Positions 63,976 through 64,000 of a stretch of 64,000 nucleotides of DNA are shown piece after piece. Source of the DNA: Sarcina sp. DSM 11001 (lineage in GTDB: Bacteria; Bacillota; Clostridia; Lachnospirales; Lachnospiraceae); NCBI RefSeq assembly GCF_900101015.1, contig NZ_FNFZ01000015.1:1-64000 (forward strand). Direction: 5' to 3'. Both the position numbers and the translations under genes were made by a program. Under the pieces are notes generated by a model that worked only from the letters and a program-made list of their open reading frames with translations, searched no databases and was not told where the DNA came from. Positions within the stretch are counted from its first letter, which is position 1. Each line of letters starts with the position of its first letter.

Positions 63976-64000
63976 ATGACTTAAATTTGATCGACCGGAA

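Overview
The window reads as chromosomal DNA of an anaerobic Bacillota, most likely a gut Lachnospiraceae. It is moderately GC-rich, with AGGAGG-type ribosome sites, a butyryl-CoA:acetate CoA-transferase-type gene, FchA plus FolD one-carbon enzymes, MurT/GatD peptidoglycan amidation, a cytosolic alpha-amylase, a GH2 beta-galactosidase under an AraC regulator, and a MobA/MobL-type mobilisable element. Species cannot be named from this sequence alone.

Layout. 0-3.7 kb: edge of a probable IS607-type recombinase, mmuM (minus), fchA and folD. 3.7-4.9 kb: large non-coding tandem repeats. 4.7-10.8 kb: secreted proteins (a Cthe_2159-like beta-helix protein, an Ig-repeat protein, a lipoprotein). 11-15.6 kb: AraC regulator divergent from a beta-galactosidase. 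16-27.6 kb: PPC-like secreted protein, CoA-transferase, SNF2 helicase, alpha-amylase, a KptA-alpha/beta-hydrolase fusion, another hydrolase, RlmD. 27.8-30.6 kb: AT-rich accessory patch with SymE and an Xre/ImmA/PIN-like trio. 30.6-48.4 kb: 5'-nucleotidase, murT-gatD, pyrG, asnB-carA-carB-PPDK-like operon and guaA. 48.5-56 kb: mobilisable element (XRE regulator, small HTH, replication protein, DnaC-like loader, tyrosine integrase, MobC-like protein, oriT, MOBQ relaxase with overlapping genes, type I toxin-antitoxin candidate). 56.5-60 kb: DUF2812/PadR pair, DUF3791-like fragment, MNT/HEPN toxin-antitoxin. 60-64 kb: ammonium transporter fused to a PII domain, and nagA.

The most coherent system is a set of five leaders, upstream of murT-gatD, pyrG, asnB-carAB, guaA and amt-PII. 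Each has a strong promoter followed at once by an intrinsic terminator whose 5' arm carries the same [AG]GCAAAGGCG[CT] core. In every case this core can also close a small hairpin with the hexaloop AAAGGC. All the downstream units are glutamine-dependent amidotransferases or ammonium uptake, so this looks like a nitrogen regulon controlled by transcription attenuation, possibly by an ANTAR-type antiterminator encoded elsewhere. Three of these leaders and the promoter at the right edge also carry a GTATAC box.

A second window-wide property is short tandem duplication. Arrays of 13-52 nt units fill most intergenic gaps, and in-frame repeats are inserted in surface loops of conserved enzymes (SNF2, KptA fusion, RlmD, CarB and others).
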